From JBDKGV01 sp039798005 (GTDB lineage: Bacteria; Fibrobacterota; Fibrobacteria; UBA5070), in NCBI GenBank assembly GCA_039798005.1, contig JBDKGV010000135.1, positions 1-9,129 of the forward strand: a DNA stretch of 9,129 nucleotides, written 5' to 3'. The notes under the pieces are model-generated. The model was not told the origin of the DNA. It searched no databases and saw only the letters and a list, made by a program, of their open reading frames with translations. Of the stretch, positions 5,924 through 9,129 are shown piece by piece (position 1 is the first letter of the stretch; each line of letters opens with the position of its first letter). A program made the position numbers and the translations under genes.

Positions 5924-7083
5924 TCTCGGGCTGGCATCTGCTGGGCGGAAGCCTCACCGGGCTGTTTTCGCTGTTCCATCTGGGCTTGGGTCGCTGGTTC
6001 GTCCTGGGCTTGAAACGGTTGCGCGAAGTGCCGAGGCTGGCGGACTCCGAATTGCCCAGCGCAACCGTGCTGGTCGCGGCACGCAACGAAGCCGAACACG
6101 CTTCGGATCTCGCCCTTTGCCTTTTGGCCTTGGACTACCCGACCGATCGATTGCGCCTGATCGCCATCGACGATCGCTCGGATGACTTGACCGGCGAGAT
6201 CCTGCTGCGTGAAGGGCAAGGCCGCATCGAGGTCCTGCGTGTCGAGTCGTGCCCCCCGCGGGTGGCTCCCAAGAAAAACGCCCTGATGCGCGGCATCGGC
6301 ATGAGTCAAAGCGAGATCATCGCGGTCGTGGACGCCGACAATCGCCCGAATCCTCAATGGCTTCGTTGTCATGCCGCCCGTCTCACCGGGACTGTCGGGG
6401 TCAGTGCCGGCCTTGTCTACCATGCCCGGGACTTGAACATCCCGGAACGCTTCCACGGCATCTGGGCCGCGGAGATCTTCGCACTGGGAGCCCTCTCCGC
6501 CGGCGCGATCGGAAACAACTTTCCCCTTTCCGCAAACGGCGGAAATCTCGTCTACCGCCGCCGCGCCTTCGATCAAGCGGGAGCCTACGCCCGCAACATC
6601 GGCGTCGTTTCCGGGGATGACGATTTTCTCGTGCAAGCCGTTACGGCAAGGACCCCTTGGCGGGTGGATTTCGCCATCGAGCCCGACAGTCAGATTCCGA
6701 CCCAAGGTCCCAAATCCTGGAATCAGGCTTGGGAACAGCGCAAGCGCTGGGCCAGCAAGTGCGTCCGGTACGAACCCGCCCAAGTCGCACTGCTCTCGGT
6801 GGTCTTTGCCAGTTACGCATGGACGCTGCTTCTCCTTGTCGTCGGGTTTTTCGATCCGGTCGTCTGGATCTGGATGGCGATTCTCTGGTCTTCCATGTGG
6901 GTTCATGGCTGGCAGGTCTACGCAACGGGTCGCAAGGTGTTCGGCCCGAAGGTCAAGGGCAGCTGGTTCCCCCTGACCATGTGCATGCAGATCCCGATGG
7001 CGGTCGCCGCCTCGTTGCTGGGGACCTTCGGGCGTTTCCGCTGGAAGGACGGGGAGGTCAGCAAGGGAATGGCCAGCCCATGA
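5920..7083 (+). CDS. Membrane-associated family 2 glycosyltransferase
   Basis: The 387-aa product is a GT-A-fold GT2 enzyme expected to transfer a sugar from a nucleotide sugar at the cytoplasmic face of the inner membrane. An N-terminal hydrophobic segment lies at about 4-30. The catalytic domain shows VAARNEAEH (52-60), a donor-binding IDDRSDD (83-89), the metal-binding DAD (138-140) followed by Asn, the acceptor-site GDDDF (232-236; probable catalytic base region) and QRKRW (273-277), the Q/RxxRW-type motif of processive or membrane GT2 enzymes. Two or three transmembrane helices follow (about 289-312, 314-333 and 350-370). Acceptor and product cannot be read from the sequence; lipid-linked glycan, exopolysaccharide or glycolipid synthesis are all possible. 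The GTG start overlaps the yceD stop by 4 bp. The stop overlaps the ATG of the phosphoesterase, so the three genes form one translationally coupled unit. Confidence 0.88.
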   Translation: MISGWHLLGGSLTGLFSLFHLGLGRWFVLGLKRLREVPRLADSELPSATVLVAARNEAEHASDLALCLLALDYPTDRLRLIAIDDRSDDLTGEILLREGQGRIEVLRVESCPPRVAPKKNALMRGIGMSQSEIIAVVDADNRPNPQWLRCHAARLTGTVGVSAGLVYHARDLNIPERFHGIWAAEIFALGALSAGAIGNNFPLSANGGNLVYRRRAFDQAGAYARNIGVVSGDDDFLVQAVTARTPWRVDFAIEPDSQIPTQGPKSWNQAWEQRKRWASKCVRYEPAQVALLSVVFASYAWTLLLLVVGFFDPVVWIWMAILWSSMWVHGWQVYATGRKVFGPKVKGSWFPLTMCMQIPMAVAASLLGTFGRFRWKDGEVSKGMASP

Positions 7084-8108
7084 GCGCCCCGCTGTTGCGA
7101 TGGTTGTTCTTGGGCCTTTGCGTCCTGGTCTGGCGCTGGAATCGCAAGCTCGGCGCACGGACACCTCTGACCCTCCGGTCCGAATTGTTTTGGATCGGAA
7201 GCCTGTTCGTGATCCCCGTCGGCATTTGGACGCTCTGGCCGCATCCTGTCCTTTCCATGGCTTCATGGGTCCTGACCTTTGCGATCCTCCTGCGCACCGC
7301 ATGGCGTCTGGTCATGCGCCTGGTGGACTTCGCCGCCGTGCGATCCCGCCCCGCGGACGTTCCCTCCGCCAAGGGCCGCCTGCTTACCACCCGGGCGCTC
7401 CAGGTCCGCTCCTACAGCTTCGACGACGCACCGGCACCCCTGCAGGGACTGTCCGTGGTCCTGCTTTCCGACCTCCATTGCGACGGCTGGCCCGAACCGG
7501 CTTGGTATGATCGCTATTGGCAGGTCGTCAAAGGGCTGCAACCCGACCTCATCCTGATCGCGGGCGATTTCCTGTCGCGCCCCGAATCCTTGCCGCTCGT
7601 ACGTCGCTGCCTCCACGATCTGGGTCGCCTCCGCCCCCCCATGGGAATCCACGCGATCCTCGGCAACCGCGACGAGGCTTGCGCAGCAGAGCTCATCGCA
7701 CTCCTTCAAACCCTCTCGGTGAATGTCCTGCAGGATGAGACCCGGACCCTGATCCATCCTTCCGGCCGCTCCATCCGCCTCGCGGGAACCTCATGGCCAT
7801 GGTGCGGCTCAGAAGCCCTGCGCAAGTGCATGGAGGACGGTGCCGTGGACATCGCCCTCACTCATACTCCGGAGAACGCCCGCGAATTGGCAAGTGCCGG
7901 TGCCGGATGGATCCTGGCCGGGCATACTCACGGTGGACAGATTGCGCTCCCTCTCCTTGGCGGGGTGATTTCGCCCAATGGCGGCAAATACATCTACGGA
8001 CATCATGTCATCGGCCACTCGCACCTCGTGGTGACTTCGGGAGTCGGTTGCTCTTGGCTTCCCGTCCGCTGCCTGGTCCACCCCGAGATCGTGCTGTTGC
8101 GATTTTGA
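7080..8108 (+). CDS. Membrane-anchored calcineurin-like metallophosphoesterase
   Basis: The 342-aa product combines two or three N-terminal transmembrane segments (about 5-20, 36-53 and 58-78) with a cytoplasmic or periplasmic metallophosphoesterase domain (about 123-342). This layout resembles the YkuE/LpxG group. The dinuclear-metal motifs are all visible: DLH (D131, H133), GD (162-163), GNRD (195-198), H262 in ALTHTPE, and GHTHGGQ (281-287). The third motif is GNRD rather than the usual GNHD. GNRD is characteristic of LpxH, the UDP-2,3-diacylglucosamine hydrolase of lipid A synthesis. A lipid A precursor or other lipid-pyrophosphate substrate is therefore an attractive guess, not a conclusion. 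The ATG overlaps the glycosyltransferase stop (ATGA). The same reading frame is open much further upstream, but that part lies inside the glycosyltransferase gene in another frame and is not used. It is the last gene of the operon. Confidence 0.87.
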   Translation: MSAPLLRWLFLGLCVLVWRWNRKLGARTPLTLRSELFWIGSLFVIPVGIWTLWPHPVLSMASWVLTFAILLRTAWRLVMRLVDFAAVRSRPADVPSAKGRLLTTRALQVRSYSFDDAPAPLQGLSVVLLSDLHCDGWPEPAWYDRYWQVVKGLQPDLILIAGDFLSRPESLPLVRRCLHDLGRLRPPMGIHAILGNRDEACAAELIALLQTLSVNVLQDETRTLIHPSGRSIRLAGTSWPWCGSEALRKCMEDGAVDIALTHTPENARELASAGAGWILAGHTHGGQIALPLLGGVISPNGGKYIYGHHVIGHSHLVVTSGVGCSWLPVRCLVHPEIVLLRF

Positions 8109-8144
8109 CAGATCCCGTCCAATCCCAAACGGGTCTCGTGACTC

Positions 8145-8150
8145 TATCTT
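8145..8150 (+). promoter_or_regulatory. Candidate -10 element of the ABC permease gene
   Basis: TATCTT ends 7 bp before the GTG at 8158 in a 49-bp intergenic gap with no Shine-Dalgarno sequence. This is again compatible with a leaderless transcript. No -35 is recognisable at 16-18 bp. A TTGACA at 8105-8110 is too far away (34-bp spacer). Confidence 0.3.
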
Positions 8151-8157
8151 TCCACCG

Positions 8158-9129
8158 GTGAACAACCAGAGCATCGGAACCCGGACGCGATTGCGACGCG
8201 CCTTCGCCCAAAGCCGTTTGGCACGCCTTGGCCTTGTGATCCTCCTTTGCCTCTACGGTTGCGCGGCCTTTGCCGACATCCTCGCACCCTATGCGGCCGA
8301 CGACGAGTCGCGCGAACATTCGTGGGCAGCCCCGACATCCATTCACCTCAAGGATCTCGATGGATGGCACGCCCCGTTCATCTACCCGGTTTCCTACACC
8401 TTCGATGAGAACGCCCAGCGCGTCTGGCAGGAAGACACCTCCCGGAAAATTCCCTTGAAACTCTGGAGCAAGTCGGCCGGAACCAGCTTCTGGGGAATCG
8501 TTCCCTTGGATCATCGCCTGTTTGGCATCGATGCCGCCTCGGGTGCAAGGCTATACCTTCTGGGCGCCGATTCCCGGGGCCGCGACCTCTTCTCCAGGAT
8601 CCTTTACGGTGCGCGCATCTCGCTCACCATCGGAATCCTCGGGGTTTCCGTGACGCTGTTCCTTGCGATGCTGGTTGGCGGGATTGCGGGGTACTTCGGC
8701 GGCTGGACGGACTCCCTGCTCATGCGCCTGTGCGAAGTCGTCATGCTCGTGCCCGGCTTCTACCTGATGATGCTTCTGCGTGCCGTGTTGCCATTGGAGT
8801 GGTCATCCATCCTGGTCTACTTCGCCATCGTGATCATCCTGTCCTTCGTCGGCTGGGCAGGCCTTGCCCGGGTCCTGCGCGGAATGATCCTATCAATCGC
8901 GAACATGGACTATGTCACGGCCTCGAAAGCCCTCGGCGTGCCCGCCTGGAAGATCCTCGTCCGGCACGTCCTCCCCCAGACCTTCGGCTACCTCGCCGTC
9001 ACCGCCACCCTTTCGATTCCATCCTACATCATCGCCGAAAGCGGACTGTCTCTCCTGGGGCTTGGCATCCAGGACCCTCAGACCAGTTGGGGAAATCTCC
9101 TGTCGGAAGCCATGTCCATCGCGGAAATC
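8158..9129 (+). CDS. DppC/OppC-type ABC transporter permease (3' end missing)
   Basis: This is an inner-membrane permease subunit of a peptide/nickel-type ABC importer; 324 codons are visible and the gene continues past the window. TM1 lies at about 21-40 (GLVILLCLYGCAAFADILAPY). The family-typical LLGADSRGRDLFSRILYGAR (134-153) leads into the BPD_transp_1 domain. Further helices are seen at about 155-180, 187-210 and 217-240. The EAA loop that contacts the ATPase is TASKALGVPAWKILVRHVLP (254-273), with the conserved Gly260, followed by the conserved region ESGLSLLGLGIQDPQTSWG (294-312). Between TM1 and GADSRGRD lies a roughly 90-residue polar, aromatic-rich segment (about 46-133). It is longer than in E. 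coli DppC and probably periplasmic. The start is GTG 8158; a TTG a few codons later is an alternative. Partner permease, ATPases and binding protein are outside the window. Confidence 0.88.
   Translation, partial: MNNQSIGTRTRLRRAFAQSRLARLGLVILLCLYGCAAFADILAPYAADDESREHSWAAPTSIHLKDLDGWHAPFIYPVSYTFDENAQRVWQEDTSRKIPLKLWSKSAGTSFWGIVPLDHRLFGIDAASGARLYLLGADSRGRDLFSRILYGARISLTIGILGVSVTLFLAMLVGGIAGYFGGWTDSLLMRLCEVVMLVPGFYLMMLLRAVLPLEWSSILVYFAIVIILSFVGWAGLARVLRGMILSIANMDYVTASKALGVPAWKILVRHVLPQTFGYLAVTATLSIPSYIIAESGLSLLGLGIQDPQTSWGNLLSEAMSIAEI

Noticed and set aside
6657..7079. Upstream extension of the phosphoesterase reading frame
   Set aside because: It lies wholly inside the glycosyltransferase gene; the ATGA overlap at 7080 gives a normal coupled start followed by transmembrane segments.
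5674..7302. 542-codon open frame on the minus strand across the operon
   Set aside because: It crosses yceD, the glycosyltransferase and the phosphoesterase, whose motifs are unmistakable on the plus strand; the antisense product is low-complexity and unlike any family.
8105..8110. TTGACA matching a consensus -35
   Set aside because: It overlaps the phosphoesterase stop and has no -10 at 15-19 bp; the nearest TATCTT is 34 bp away.
8110..8136. Possible hairpin after the phosphoesterase gene
   Set aside because: The stem is only 5 bp plus 3 bp across a bulge, with a 10-nt loop and no T run, so it does not support a terminator call.

Overview
This is a GC-rich bacterial chromosome segment with seven complete protein genes and an eighth cut by the right edge. 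The lineage is Gram-negative: there is a signal-peptide beta-barrel-like protein ending in Phe, a lipoprotein with a clear lipobox, and a FliN-type flagellar switch protein. The lipoprotein made of carboxypeptidase-regulatory, Ig-like and FN3-like modules, beside a lineage-specific outer-membrane protein, reminds me of Fibrobacterota or a neighbouring phylum. That placement is an impression; nothing here proves it. I see no mobile element, CRISPR array, tRNA or rRNA.

Left part (1-2265, plus strand): hflX, a ribosome-associated GTPase with an altered G4 motif, overlaps the start of a HAD-IIA-type hydrolase. The HAD gene converges with a stand-alone fliN on the minus strand, with only 18 bp between the stop codons.

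Middle (2266-5328): fliN and a barrel-like outer-membrane protein lie on the minus strand. A 213-bp divergent intergenic region separates them from the large surface lipoprotein. It holds a near-perfect CRP/FNR-family palindrome and a 12-bp palindrome, so the two envelope genes may share control. The lipoprotein gene ends at a strong intrinsic terminator (5294-5328).

Right part (5369-9129, plus strand): a three-gene operon joined by 4-bp stop/start overlaps encodes a YceD/DUF177 protein, a membrane family-2 glycosyltransferase and a membrane-anchored calcineurin-like phosphoesterase. The phosphoesterase carries GNRD, as in LpxH, where most relatives have GNHD. Forty-nine bp later a DppC/OppC-type ABC permease begins and runs off the window.

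The most general observation is about start sites. Four genes (fliN, the outer-membrane protein, yceD and the ABC permease) have a TAnnnT -10-like hexamer ending 6-7 bp before the start codon and no usable Shine-Dalgarno sequence. The HAD gene has a similar one 8 bp before an internal ATG. This is the arrangement expected for leaderless mRNAs. hflX and the lipoprotein gene instead have ordinary Shine-Dalgarno sequences. I did not find a clear multi-gene novel system. The candidates for a second look are the leaderless pattern, the yceD-glycosyltransferase-phosphoesterase operon, the divergent regulatory region and the HflX G4 variant.
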